DNA of 64,000 nt from NCBI RefSeq assembly GCF_009742725.1, contig NZ_WPHG01000004.1, positions 124,001 through 188,000 of the forward strand. Direction: 5' to 3'. Origin of the DNA: Nitratireductor arenosus (GTDB lineage Bacteria; Pseudomonadota; Alphaproteobacteria; Rhizobiales; Rhizobiaceae). The position numbers and the translations under genes are program-made. Below, piece after piece: positions 9,051 through 17,330 of this stretch (position 1 is its first letter; each line of letters starts with the position of its first letter). The notes beneath the pieces are model-generated. The model saw nothing but the letters and a program-made list of their open reading frames with translations. It was not told the origin of the DNA and did not search any database.

Positions 9051-10265
9051 CTACCCGGTGCGCCGGAACAGCCGACGCCCATAGGCAAGCAGCGACGACC
9101 TGCCCGCATCGTCACGTCGGCCGGTTTGTCCCGGCAGGACGATGCGGCGCAGATCGGCCACGACATTGGCGTTGGGGTCGATCTCGTGCAGTGGCAGGCC
9201 GCGATCGACGGCCTCGCGCACCAGTTTGTAATTGTTGGCGATACCGCCGACGAAATGGCCGTCGAGCAACGCCTCGATATCGGCCTGGCTGACGCCGCCG
9301 TCGAAGCGGCGGCTTTCGAAGCGGTTGACGATCACGCCAGGGTCCACCTCCTTGCCCGCGCTTTGATGGCAGGCCTGGATCAGGCGCTGCGTATTGCGCA
9401 GGCACGGTACGGTGAGCTCGGTGACGATATAGATCTTGTTGGAGCCGAGAAGCACGGTTTCGGTCCAGGGGAACCAGGTGCGCGGCATGTCGATGACGAC
9501 ATTGTCGAAATAGGCCGAAACCAGGTCGAGCATCCGCACCACCACATCGGTGTCGAAGGTCCGCATCTCGGTCGGCCTGGCCGGCGCCGCCAGCACGTAA
9601 AGCCCGCTTTGATGTTGCGACAGCATCACTTCGAGAAGCTGCCGGTCGAGCCGCTCGGGCTGGTTTTCGACCTCGGTGATGTCGAAACGCGGCTCCAGGT
9701 CGAGATATTCCGCGCATGCGCCCTGCTGCAGGTTCAAATCGACCACGCAGGTCGACGCGCCCTCCTCGGCGGCGGCGTGAAGCTGGAAAGCCGTCTGCAG
9801 GGCAAGCGTGGTGTTGCCAACGCCGCCGGCGGCCGGAACGAAGCTGTGGATGCGGGCCTCCGACTGCTCGTCGCGACCCGGCCCCTTGAGCGCGCGAATA
9901 CACGAGCGTACCAGATCGGCCGTCGTCACAGGCTTGATGAGGAAGTCGGCGACCTTGAGCTGAACGAGAATGCGCGCGGCCGCCGCGTCGAACGTGCCGG
10001 ACACCACCAGCACCGGCACCCTGCCCTCGATGCGGCGCATCAGGCGCTGCAGCGCGTCGAGTTCGGCAACCCTGGCGGCATCGAGATCGACGATCACCGC
10101 GCCCGGCTCGGCCTGGATGATCTCGCCATGCAGATCGCCGATGTTCTTTTGCACCACGGTCAATTCGATCGCTTCGGAAGCCGCGAACGCGGTGCGCGTT
10201 TCCTTCAGGAAATCGCTGTCGGTCGAAACCAGCACGATCGTCTTGTGGGCCTTGTCAACATCCAT
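9051..10265 (-). CDS. cpaE: pilus assembly protein CpaE (receiver-like + MinD-like ATPase domain)
   Basis: 404 residues. Residues 1-125 form a response-regulator-like fold (D60 and K111 in receiver-like positions), followed by a MinD/ParA-type domain. The P-loop reads PAAGGVGNTT (144-153): the Walker A lysine is replaced by Asn151 and the signature lysine is also missing, so ATP hydrolysis is doubtful. CpaE positions the Tad apparatus, polar in Caulobacter. It lies between the small lipoprotein gene and cpaF in the operon. IYIVTELTVPCLRNTQRL and the C-terminal region are otherwise typical. Confidence 0.92.
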   Translation of the reverse strand: MDVDKAHKTIVLVSTDSDFLKETRTAFAASEAIELTVVQKNIGDLHGEIIQAEPGAVIVDLDAARVAELDALQRLMRRIEGRVPVLVVSGTFDAAAARILVQLKVADFLIKPVTTADLVRSCIRALKGPGRDEQSEARIHSFVPAAGGVGNTTLALQTAFQLHAAAEEGASTCVVDLNLQQGACAEYLDLEPRFDITEVENQPERLDRQLLEVMLSQHQSGLYVLAAPARPTEMRTFDTDVVVRMLDLVSAYFDNVVIDMPRTWFPWTETVLLGSNKIYIVTELTVPCLRNTQRLIQACHQSAGKEVDPGVIVNRFESRRFDGGVSQADIEALLDGHFVGGIANNYKLVREAVDRGLPLHEIDPNANVVADLRRIVLPGQTGRRDDAGRSSLLAYGRRLFRRTG

Positions 10266-10277
10266 GCCGTGTCGGTC

Positions 10278-10547
10278 CTACGGGTTTGTGGTTGCGGGGG
10301 CGGCCACACCGCCGCCTGCGACGCCGCGCGCGTACCAGCGTTCGGCCGGCACGGCGAGGTCGGTTTCTTCCACGCCGCGCGGCCATGGATCGACCATCTG
10401 CATGACGGTGTTGGCGGCAACGGTATCGCCGGCGCCGGCGCTCACGCCGTCAATGCGCAGAAAGTCGTCATTGGCGCAGCCGGAAAGCAGCGCGAGCGCG
10501 GCAAGCAGAAGTCCGGCGGGCACGCAGTGTCGCGTCTTCGGCGTCAT
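10278..10547 (-). CDS. small putative lipoprotein of the pilus operon
   Basis: 89 residues. A hydrophobic N-terminal signal ends in the lipobox LLSGC, predicting acylation of that Cys and anchoring in the cell envelope. The start ATG overlaps the cpaC stop by ATGA, so it belongs to the pilus operon. It occupies the slot where cpaD usually lies but is far shorter than CpaD (about 220 residues), and I see no CpaD motif. MVDPWPRG is a recognisable internal segment. It could be a small accessory pilotin-like protein for the secretin; this is inference from position. Confidence 0.72.
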   Translation of the reverse strand: MTPKTRHCVPAGLLLAALALLSGCANDDFLRIDGVSAGAGDTVAANTVMQMVDPWPRGVEETDLAVPAERWYARGVAGGGVAAPATTNP

Positions 10548-11968
10548 TCGGACAGCTCCAGGAAATGGCCCGGGCCGGACAGCGCGGTGCGCACGGCGCC
10601 GATGCGAGCGGCCGTCTGGGCGATGCGCGCCTCTTCCTGGCTACCCAGGAAATAGTCGACCGTACTCGCCGGTTTCGTCCGGTCGATTGGCGTCAGCGGA
10701 TTTTTCGACGGGTCGATCGGCCTGACCAGATAAGGGGTGATGATGATGACCAGATCGGTCTCGCGGCGCTGATAGGCTTTTGAGGAAAACAGATTGCCGA
10801 GCACGGGCAGCCGCGACAGTCCGGGCACGTTCTGCGTGGTGACATCGTTCTGGGTCTGCAGCAGCCCGGCGATCATGAAGCTCTGGCCGCTCTTCAAGTC
10901 GACGGAGGTGTGTGCCCGGCGCACGATGAAACCCGGGATCGCGATGTCGCCGATCTTGTAGGAAGCGGAGGTGTCGATCGAGGACACTTCCGGTTCGATC
11001 TCGAGGCTCACCAGCCCGTCGGCCAGAACTTGCGGGGTGAAATCGAGCCCGACGCCGTATTTCTTGTATTCGATCACGACCTTGTCGTCGTCCTGGGCGA
11101 CGGGAATAGGAAATTCTCCGCCCGCCAGAAAACTCGCCCTTTCGCCCGAACGCGCGATCAAATTGGGCTCGGCCAGACGCCGGGCCACCCCCTTGTCCTC
11201 CAGCGCGCGAATTGCAAGATCGATCGACAATCCGCCGGAAACCAGCGCTCCGACGATCTTGCCGGCCGGCGTGTTGGATGACGAGCGCGGATCGGAATTG
11301 AAGCTGACCCCGCCGCCGGCGCCGACATAGCTGACACCCAGCGCCGCGCCGAGTTCTTGCCCGACCTGCCGGTTGATCTCGACGAAGCGGACGTTGAGCT
11401 GCACCTGCTGGGAGGAAGAGATGTCGACGGAATTGATGATCTCCTCGCCGTCGGAAAAGCGGCTGGCGATGCGCTGGGCCTTGTCGGCGGCGACGGCGTC
11501 CTTGGCCGAGCCCGACAGCACCAGCCGGCCATTGGCGGATTCGACCCTGATGTCGGCGTCGGGCACGGCCTGCCTGATGGTGGTGGCCAGGCGATTGGTG
11601 TCGAGCGTGACCTCGATATCGACCGTGCCGACAAGCTGTCTGGCATCGTCGAACAGCGCGATCCCGGTCGTGCCGAGCTTGTTGCCGAGCACGTAGAAGG
11701 AGCGATCGGTCAACGGGTTCACATTGGCGATTTCAGGATCGCCGATGACGATCTCGTAAAAAGCGGTGTCGGTGCGGATCGTCTGCGGCTTGCCGCGCGC
11801 GACCTTGATGGTCGCCGGCCTGGCCGCGGAAATCTGGATCACCTTGCCGCCGCCATTGGCGCGTGCGTGGTCCGCGAAGGCCAGGCTCGCCAGAGCCAGG
11901 ACACACGCGGCAAGCAGCGCCGCCACGCGCCCACGCCGTGCGAACCTATCTTGTGTCGCGCTCTTCAT
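10544..11968 (-). CDS. cpaC: Flp pilus outer-membrane secretin CpaC/RcpA
   Basis: 474 residues with an N-terminal signal peptide (AALLAACVLALASLAFADHARA). The N-terminal pilus-assembly/BON-like domain includes FYEIVIGDPEIANVNPLTDRS. The C-terminal secretin domain includes VQLNVRFVEINRQVGQELGA, FLAGGEFPIPV, VGLDFTPQVL and a C-terminal PVLGNLFSSKAYQRRETDLVIIITPYLV, the classic secretin end signature. It forms the outer-membrane channel for Flp pili. It follows cpaB by 37 bases and overlaps the lipoprotein gene by four. Confidence 0.94.
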   Translation of the reverse strand: MKSATQDRFARRGRVAALLAACVLALASLAFADHARANGGGKVIQISAARPATIKVARGKPQTIRTDTAFYEIVIGDPEIANVNPLTDRSFYVLGNKLGTTGIALFDDARQLVGTVDIEVTLDTNRLATTIRQAVPDADIRVESANGRLVLSGSAKDAVAADKAQRIASRFSDGEEIINSVDISSSQQVQLNVRFVEINRQVGQELGAALGVSYVGAGGGVSFNSDPRSSSNTPAGKIVGALVSGGLSIDLAIRALEDKGVARRLAEPNLIARSGERASFLAGGEFPIPVAQDDDKVVIEYKKYGVGLDFTPQVLADGLVSLEIEPEVSSIDTSASYKIGDIAIPGFIVRRAHTSVDLKSGQSFMIAGLLQTQNDVTTQNVPGLSRLPVLGNLFSSKAYQRRETDLVIIITPYLVRPIDPSKNPLTPIDRTKPASTVDYFLGSQEEARIAQTAARIGAVRTALSGPGHFLELSE

Positions 11969-12005
11969 GCCGTTCCCCTCGCCGGTTTCCTTTCCAGCCC
12001 CGCTT

Positions 12006-12908
12006 TCAATCTTGCGGCGAAATCACCTTGTAGCTCTGCGCCTCGAGCCCGCGCGTGACGATGACGGTCTTGTAGGTCGGCCCGTCATCGACGGTGATAT
12101 GCTCGACGGTCCGCGAGATACGGTCGGCGGCCGAGCCGCCGAAGGCCGAAATCGTCATGACGCCGTTTTCGCCGGCGCGCGCCTCGCCCGCCGAGCGCAG
12201 CGACAACGACAGCGCGCCGATCGTGCGGGCGAGTGCGATCTTCTGGGCTCCCTCGGCGGTGACCTCGACAGTGACCGAATTGACCACTTTCGGATCGGTC
12301 TGGCGCTCGTCGGCACCCTGGCCGACAGTCAGCACCTTGACTTTCTCCAGTACGATTTCGCTGGTGACGGTCGAGCCGGCCGCCCCCTCGGCAGCGCTTT
12401 CGACCTCCTGGATACGTCCGGCATTGCGCGTCAGCATGATGTCGACGCGGTCGCCCGGCGTGATAAAGCCGCCGACCCCGGCGATCTCGTCGGTCTTGAT
12501 CGTCACCGCCCGCATGCCCGGCGTCAACAGATTGGACAAGGTCGCACGGCCGTCCGGGCCCGAGAGCTTCGACAACAGCACCGGTTCATTGGCCTCGATC
12601 GGCGACAGCACGACACGGGCGCCGTCGGCAAACAGGGCGTCGACGGTGGCGACCGCGCCGGCGGGCAGCGATTTTTCCGGCCAGGCGATTTCGGAGAACA
12701 TGCCGGGTTCGAGCTTGGCGCCGTAACGCAGCGGCGTGTTGGCAACCACGATCGAGCCGAATGCGACCCTGGGCGCATCGGGAACGTCGATGACGATTTC
12801 CGCCGTATGCGCGCTCGCCGCGTTTTTCAGCCAGTAATCGGCCACGAAGATCGAAATCGCGCCGAACACGGCAGCGATGCCGATCATGGTGATAATCTTG
12901 CTTCTCAC
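12006..12908 (-). CDS. cpaB: Flp pilus assembly protein CpaB/RcpC
   Basis: 300 residues from a GTG at 12908, chosen because the product then begins with the usual Arg-Ser-Lys plus membrane helix (RSKIITMIGIAAVFGAIS). An ATG at 12932 would add eight residues and is the alternative. An SAF/RcpC domain follows: LRYGAKLEPGMFSEIAWP, the central VTIKTDEIAGVGGFITPGDRVDIML, and a C-terminal part with EVTAEGAQKIALARTIG. CpaB is periplasmic and associates with the secretin. It is the first gene of the visible cluster: no pilin (pilA/flp) or prepilin peptidase (cpaA) gene lies upstream before parE. Confidence 0.9.
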   Translation of the reverse strand: MRSKIITMIGIAAVFGAISIFVADYWLKNAASAHTAEIVIDVPDAPRVAFGSIVVANTPLRYGAKLEPGMFSEIAWPEKSLPAGAVATVDALFADGARVVLSPIEANEPVLLSKLSGPDGRATLSNLLTPGMRAVTIKTDEIAGVGGFITPGDRVDIMLTRNAGRIQEVESAAEGAAGSTVTSEIVLEKVKVLTVGQGADERQTDPKVVNSVTVEVTAEGAQKIALARTIGALSLSLRSAGEARAGENGVMTISAFGGSAADRISRTVEHITVDDGPTYKTVIVTRGLEAQSYKVISPQD

Positions 12909-13152
12909 AAAAAATGCCCCGCGATCGCCCATTTCGCTCGATCAGCCGCGAAGGGTGCGGGACAAAACTGAAAAAAGGACCAGTTCGGTCGTTAAATTGC
13001 CGCGCATCGTGCGCAACTGGTTAGCCGATCGTTAGCTTGAGCGTTGCACCATGATCGGATAAGCGGCTGACGGCGGCGGGCCTCGCATTATCCTCGCGAC
13101 CGCGTTCCGTGGCACACTCGGCAGTGATTCGCAGACTGGACCTAAATCGCCC

Positions 13153-15198
13153 ATGGACGACAGCAACGACCTCTTCGCCGCGCTCGACACGCCCACGCCG
13201 CCGCCCGCCGAGCGTGCGCCGTCCGCTCCGCCGCGCGCCGCCAAACCGGCGCCGGCGACGAAAGACGGCAGCGAAGCCTACAGCGCCGCCGACATCGAGG
13301 TGCTGGAGGGGCTGGAGCCGGTGCGCCGGCGGCCGGGCATGTATATTGGCGGCACCGACGAAAAGGCGTTGCACCATTTGTTCGCCGAGGTGATCGACAA
13401 CTCCATGGACGAAGCGGTCGCCGGCCACGCGACCTTCATCGAGGTCGATCTCGGCGCGGACGGGTTCTTGACCATCACCGACAATGGCCGCGGCATTCCC
13501 GTCGACCCGCACCCGAAATTCAAGTCGAAATCGGCGCTTGAAGTCATCATGACGACGCTGCACGCTGGCGGCAAATTCGATTCCAAGGTCTACGAGACGT
13601 CGGGCGGCCTGCACGGGGTCGGCATCTCGGTGGTCAACGCCCTGTCGGATTCGCTTGAGGTCGAGGTGGCACGCGGGCGCCAGCTCTACCGGCAGCGCTT
13701 CTCGCGCGGGCTGCCACAAGGCCCGCTGGAAAAGCTCGGCGAGGTTCACAACCGGCGCGGCACGCGCGTGCGCTTCCATCCCGACGCCCAGATTTTCGGC
13801 AAGGATCTGCGGTTCGAACCGGCGCGGCTGTGCCGGATGGCGCGCTCGAAAGCCTATCTGTTCGGCGGGGTAGAAATCCGCTGGTCCTGCGCGCCGGAGC
13901 TGATCACCGGCAAGGACGAGACGCCCGAAAAGGCGGTGTTCCATTTTCCCGGCGGGCTGCGCGATTATCTCACCGCCTCGCTCGGCGACGAATTCCAGGT
14001 CACGCGCGAGGTGTTTGCCGGCAAGAGCGAGCGCCAGGGCGGGCACGGCTCCGTCGAATGGGCGGTCACCTGGTATGGCGGCGACGGTTTCGTCAATTCC
14101 TACTGCAACACCATCCCCACCGCCGAAGGCGGCACACACGAGGCGGGTTTCCGCGGCGCGCTGATGCGCGGCCTGCGCGCGCACGCCGACCGGGTGGGCA
14201 ACAAGCGCGCCTCGATCGTCACCGCCGAGGATGTGATGGTGTCGGCCGCCGGCATGTTGTCGGTTTTCATCCGCGAGCCGGAATTCGTCGGCCAGACCAA
14301 GGACCGGCTGGCCACGCTGGAGGCGCAGAAGACCGTCGACGCCGCGGTGCGCGACGCCTTCGATCACTGGCTGGCCGACAATCCGCAGGAAGCGACAAAA
14401 CTGCTCGACTGGGTGATCGCGCGCGCCGACGAGCGCGTGCGCCGGCGCCAGGAAAAGGAGGTCAGCCGGAAAAGCGCGGTGCGCAAGCTGCGCCTGCCGG
14501 GCAAGCTCGCCGACTGCACGCAGAACGCGGCGGCGGGCGCGGAAATCTTCATCGTGGAGGGCGATTCGGCCGGCGGCTCGGCCAAGCAGGCGCGCGACCG
14601 CAAATTGCAGGCTGTGCTGCCGCTGCGCGGCAAGATCCTGAACGTCGCCAGCGCGGGCCACGAAAAGCTGACCGCCAACCAGCAGATATCCGATCTGATC
14701 CAGGCGCTCGGTTGCGGCACCCGCTCAAAATATCGCGAGGAGGATCTGCGTTACGACCGGGTCATCATCATGACCGACGCCGATGTCGACGGCGCGCATA
14801 TCGCCTCGCTGCTGATCACCTTCTTTTACCAGGAAATGCCCGACCTGATCCGCGGCGGCCATCTCTACATGGCCGTGCCGCCGCTCTACCGCATCAGCCA
14901 GGGCGGCAAAGTCGCCTATGCGCGCGACGACACCCACAAGGACGAATTGCTGGCCGCAGAATTCACCGGCCGCGGCAAGGTGGAAATCAGCCGCTTCAAG
15001 GGCCTGGGCGAGATGATGGCTGCGCAGCTCAAGGAAACCACCATGCAGCCGGGCAAGCGCACGCTGCTGCGCGTGGAAGTGCTGGACGACGCCACGGCGA
15101 CGTCCGATGCGGTCAAGGCGCTGATGGGCACCAAGCCGGAAAGCCGCTTCCGCTTCATCCAGGACCGGGCCGAGTTCGCGCACGACCTCGACATCTAG
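13153..15198 (+). CDS. parE: DNA topoisomerase IV subunit B
   Basis: 681 residues. The GHKL ATPase domain shows EVIDNSMDEA (79-88), DNGRGIPVD (110-118) and GGLHGVG (151-157). The TOPRIM domain shows EGDSAGG and MTDADVDGAHI, and RFKGLGEM lies near the C-terminus. Length and the missing GyrB-specific insert fit alphaproteobacterial ParE rather than GyrB. The first about 40 residues are Pro/Ala-rich and variable. With ParC (not in the window) it decatenates daughter chromosomes. It is divergent from the pilus operon and stands alone. Confidence 0.96.
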   Translation: MDDSNDLFAALDTPTPPPAERAPSAPPRAAKPAPATKDGSEAYSAADIEVLEGLEPVRRRPGMYIGGTDEKALHHLFAEVIDNSMDEAVAGHATFIEVDLGADGFLTITDNGRGIPVDPHPKFKSKSALEVIMTTLHAGGKFDSKVYETSGGLHGVGISVVNALSDSLEVEVARGRQLYRQRFSRGLPQGPLEKLGEVHNRRGTRVRFHPDAQIFGKDLRFEPARLCRMARSKAYLFGGVEIRWSCAPELITGKDETPEKAVFHFPGGLRDYLTASLGDEFQVTREVFAGKSERQGGHGSVEWAVTWYGGDGFVNSYCNTIPTAEGGTHEAGFRGALMRGLRAHADRVGNKRASIVTAEDVMVSAAGMLSVFIREPEFVGQTKDRLATLEAQKTVDAAVRDAFDHWLADNPQEATKLLDWVIARADERVRRRQEKEVSRKSAVRKLRLPGKLADCTQNAAAGAEIFIVEGDSAGGSAKQARDRKLQAVLPLRGKILNVASAGHEKLTANQQISDLIQALGCGTRSKYREEDLRYDRVIIMTDADVDGAHIASLLITFFYQEMPDLIRGGHLYMAVPPLYRISQGGKVAYARDDTHKDELLAAEFTGRGKVEISRFKGLGEMMAAQLKETTMQPGKRTLLRVEVLDDATATSDAVKALMGTKPESRFRFIQDRAEFAHDLDI

Positions 15199-15339
15199 AG
15201 ACCAGCGGCGCCAAGACACGATCGCCGAAACACATGCGCGGCGCTGCCATGTCGATTCAGCGTCGCGGTCGAACCTTTTGTTTTGATGCATGAAACGCGC
15301 GCTGTCGGGTAAGCCGTGCGGACGGCGCCGACGCGCTTC

Positions 15340-16221
15340 TCACGCCGCGCGACGGGCTTCCTCGCACAGCCAGTCGGCGAGCCGACGCACCAGCCGCGAC
15401 GGCCGCTCGACGCTGAGAAGGCGCAATTCACCCGTCGCCACCGCCGGCGCATCGGGCAAATGGACGAGCGAGCCGGCGGCGATTTCCTTAACCGTCATGA
15501 ACGGCGTCGCCAGCACCATGCCGAGCCCGGCCGTCGCAGCGTGGATGGCGGCATCGTCGGTGTCGAAGCCATGGCTGAATGTCAGGCTGTCGAACGCGAT
15601 ACCGGCCTCTGTCGCCCACAGCCGCCAATCCCAATCCCCATTGGTGGCCGACAGCGCCGGCACATGGCCGGCATCGCCGCGCCGGGCATAGCCGCAGCGA
15701 TCGAGCAAGGCCGGCGACAGCATTGGCCGGCAGACATCCTTGAACAGAAGCGCGCCGGGGCCGTCCTCGCCACGGCGCAGATAGCTGATCGCGATATCCG
15801 CCTGGCCGCCGAGTTCGACCCTGGCGTAATGCGTCGTCTCCAGCCGGATGCGCGCCTCGGCCGCACCTGTCTTGAAACGCTCGAGCGCCGGAATCAGCCA
15901 GCGCACGGCGAGCGAGACCGAGGCGCGGATGACGACCTCGTTACGGTCGTGGCGCAGCGTATTGGCTGCCCGCTCGATCGTCGCCAGCGCCGGCGTCACG
16001 TCGCGTTGGAACTGGCGGCCGGCATCGGTGAGCGCGATCGAATTGTTGCGCCGACGGAAGAGGTTTACGCCGATCCGTTCCTCCAATGCGCGAATCTGAT
16101 GGCTGACGGCCCCGGGCGTCACGCCCAGCTCCTCGGCCGCCGCCAGCATGCCGCCCAGACGCGCGGCGCATTCGAAGACACGCACGGCGTTGAGGGAGAG
16201 TTTCGGCGCTTTCTGCATCAA
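15340..16221 (-). CDS. LysR-family transcriptional regulator (GcvA-like)
   Basis: 293 residues. An N-terminal winged HTH includes LSLNAVRVFECAARLGGMLAAAEELGVTPGAVSHQI, followed by the linker helix and a substrate-binding domain. The overall pattern (LPxLNALRxFEAAAR-like start, DWRLW motif near the middle) places it with GcvA/AmpR-type regulators. It diverges from the EamA transporter gene 97 bases away and probably controls it, with the AAGAATTCTT palindrome in the gap as a candidate site. The effector is unknown. The second Met codon is an equally good start. Confidence 0.9.
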   Translation of the reverse strand: MMQKAPKLSLNAVRVFECAARLGGMLAAAEELGVTPGAVSHQIRALEERIGVNLFRRRNNSIALTDAGRQFQRDVTPALATIERAANTLRHDRNEVVIRASVSLAVRWLIPALERFKTGAAEARIRLETTHYARVELGGQADIAISYLRRGEDGPGALLFKDVCRPMLSPALLDRCGYARRGDAGHVPALSATNGDWDWRLWATEAGIAFDSLTFSHGFDTDDAAIHAATAGLGMVLATPFMTVKEIAAGSLVHLPDAPAVATGELRLLSVERPSRLVRRLADWLCEEARRAA

Positions 16222-16236
16222 GAAAACTCATCCAAA

Positions 16237-16246
16237 AAGAATTCTT
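16237..16246. promoter_or_regulatory. palindrome AAGAATTCTT in LysR/EamA divergent promoter region
   Basis: A perfect 10-base palindrome lies in an AT-rich stretch just upstream of the LysR gene and about 70 bases upstream of the transporter start. LysR regulators usually bind dyads in such gaps, so it is a candidate autoregulatory site. The motif is short and could arise by chance. Confidence 0.3.
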
Positions 16247-16318
16247 CTCGTTTTATCCGAAGCATGAAGGCTGAGAGAAAATAGCGCAACTGCATCCTCA
16301 CCCCGTCGGAGAAGCCGA

Positions 16319-17188
16319 TTGCACGCCAGAAACCTCGAGGCCGTCCTGTGGACGACGGCTGGCACCGCCCTGTTCACGCTGGTGTTCGCGTCGGGCAAGT
16401 TCGCCGGCGACAGCGCCAGCGCGCCACAAATCCTGTGGTTGCGTTATATCGGCGGGCTGGCGACACTTGTCGCCGTGCTCGCCGTTACCCGGCAGCCGCC
16501 GCGGCGTTTCGTCAGCCGGCGGCCGTTTTCGCATCTGCTGCGTGCGCTGTTCGGCGCCAGCGGCGGCATGGCGGCGATCCAGGCGGCGGCCGGCATGCCG
16601 ATCGTCGACGCGACGGCAATCGGCCTGCTGCAGGTGATTTTTGCCATCGGCCTGGGCGTGTGGCTGCTCGGCGAGCGCATCCGCCGGCCGCAATGGACCG
16701 GCATCGTGCTGTGCACGGCCGGAGCGGCGGCCATCGTCGCCTCCAAAGGCGCGTTCCGAGACCTCGAGCCCGCCTATTTGCTGCCGGCTGGGATCGCGGT
16801 CGCCGGCGCCGTACTGGTGGCCGGCGAGGCGATCATGATCAAGACGTTGAGCGTGCGCGAACCCGCCCTGACCGTGCTTTTATACGTCAACGCGTTCGGC
16901 ATCCTTATCCTGGCCGGTCCCGCCTGGCTTGCCTGGCGCCCGCTCGACATCGTCGGGATGTGGCCGTTCCTGATGCTCGGCCCGATCGCGATCACGGCCC
17001 AGTTCTGCATCATCCGCGGCTACAGGCTGGCCGATGTCGCGCTGCTTGGACCGGTCGACTATAGCTGGCTGGTGTTTTCCGGCATTTTGGGGATCGTCTT
17101 TTTCGGCGAGGTGCCCGGACCGGCATCCTATCTCGGGGCGGCGCTGATCCTGGCCGGCGGGATCGTTTTGGCGCGCGTGAGGACCTAA
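16319..17188 (+). CDS. EamA/DMT-superfamily transporter
   Basis: 289 residues with about ten predicted membrane helices in two EamA repeats. The start is a TTG at 16319 with GGAG seven bases upstream; no upstream ATG fits the frame. Features include LFTLVFASGKFAG in helix 1, GERIRRPQWTGIVLCTAGA at the end of repeat one, and YSWLVFSGILGIVFFGEVPGPASYLGAALIL in repeat two. DMT proteins export or exchange metabolites across the inner membrane. The neighbouring divergent LysR gene suggests inducible efflux of a small metabolite. Substrate unknown. Confidence 0.9.
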   Translation: MHARNLEAVLWTTAGTALFTLVFASGKFAGDSASAPQILWLRYIGGLATLVAVLAVTRQPPRRFVSRRPFSHLLRALFGASGGMAAIQAAAGMPIVDATAIGLLQVIFAIGLGVWLLGERIRRPQWTGIVLCTAGAAAIVASKGAFRDLEPAYLLPAGIAVAGAVLVAGEAIMIKTLSVREPALTVLLYVNAFGILILAGPAWLAWRPLDIVGMWPFLMLGPIAITAQFCIIRGYRLADVALLGPVDYSWLVFSGILGIVFFGEVPGPASYLGAALILAGGIVLARVRT

Positions 17189-17330
17189 GTCCGACCGCCC
17201 CTTGAGCGCCGCATTGCTCCGGCAGAAAAGCCGGGGCGATCGTTCGCGCGGCGGACCGACGGTCGACTATACCGTATCGCCGCATTCTTCGAGTCTTCAC
17301 GACCGAAACTTCATTGCTAAAGTGCAATCA

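Noticed and set aside
10278-10547. Assignment of the small lipoprotein as CpaD
   Set aside because: Much too short and without CpaD sequence features; left as an unnamed lipoprotein.
9126-10655. 509-codon open frame on the plus strand opposite cpaE
   Set aside because: Low-complexity Arg/Ala/His-rich product, antisense to a well-supported cpaE; treated as a shadow.
12909-13152. Possible flp pilin gene between cpaB and parE
   Set aside because: No small frame with a prepilin cleavage motif and hydrophobic helix is present in either direction; the gap appears to be promoter sequence only.
13021-14661. 546-codon minus-strand frame opposite parE
   Set aside because: Entirely antisense to parE, whose motifs are unambiguous.
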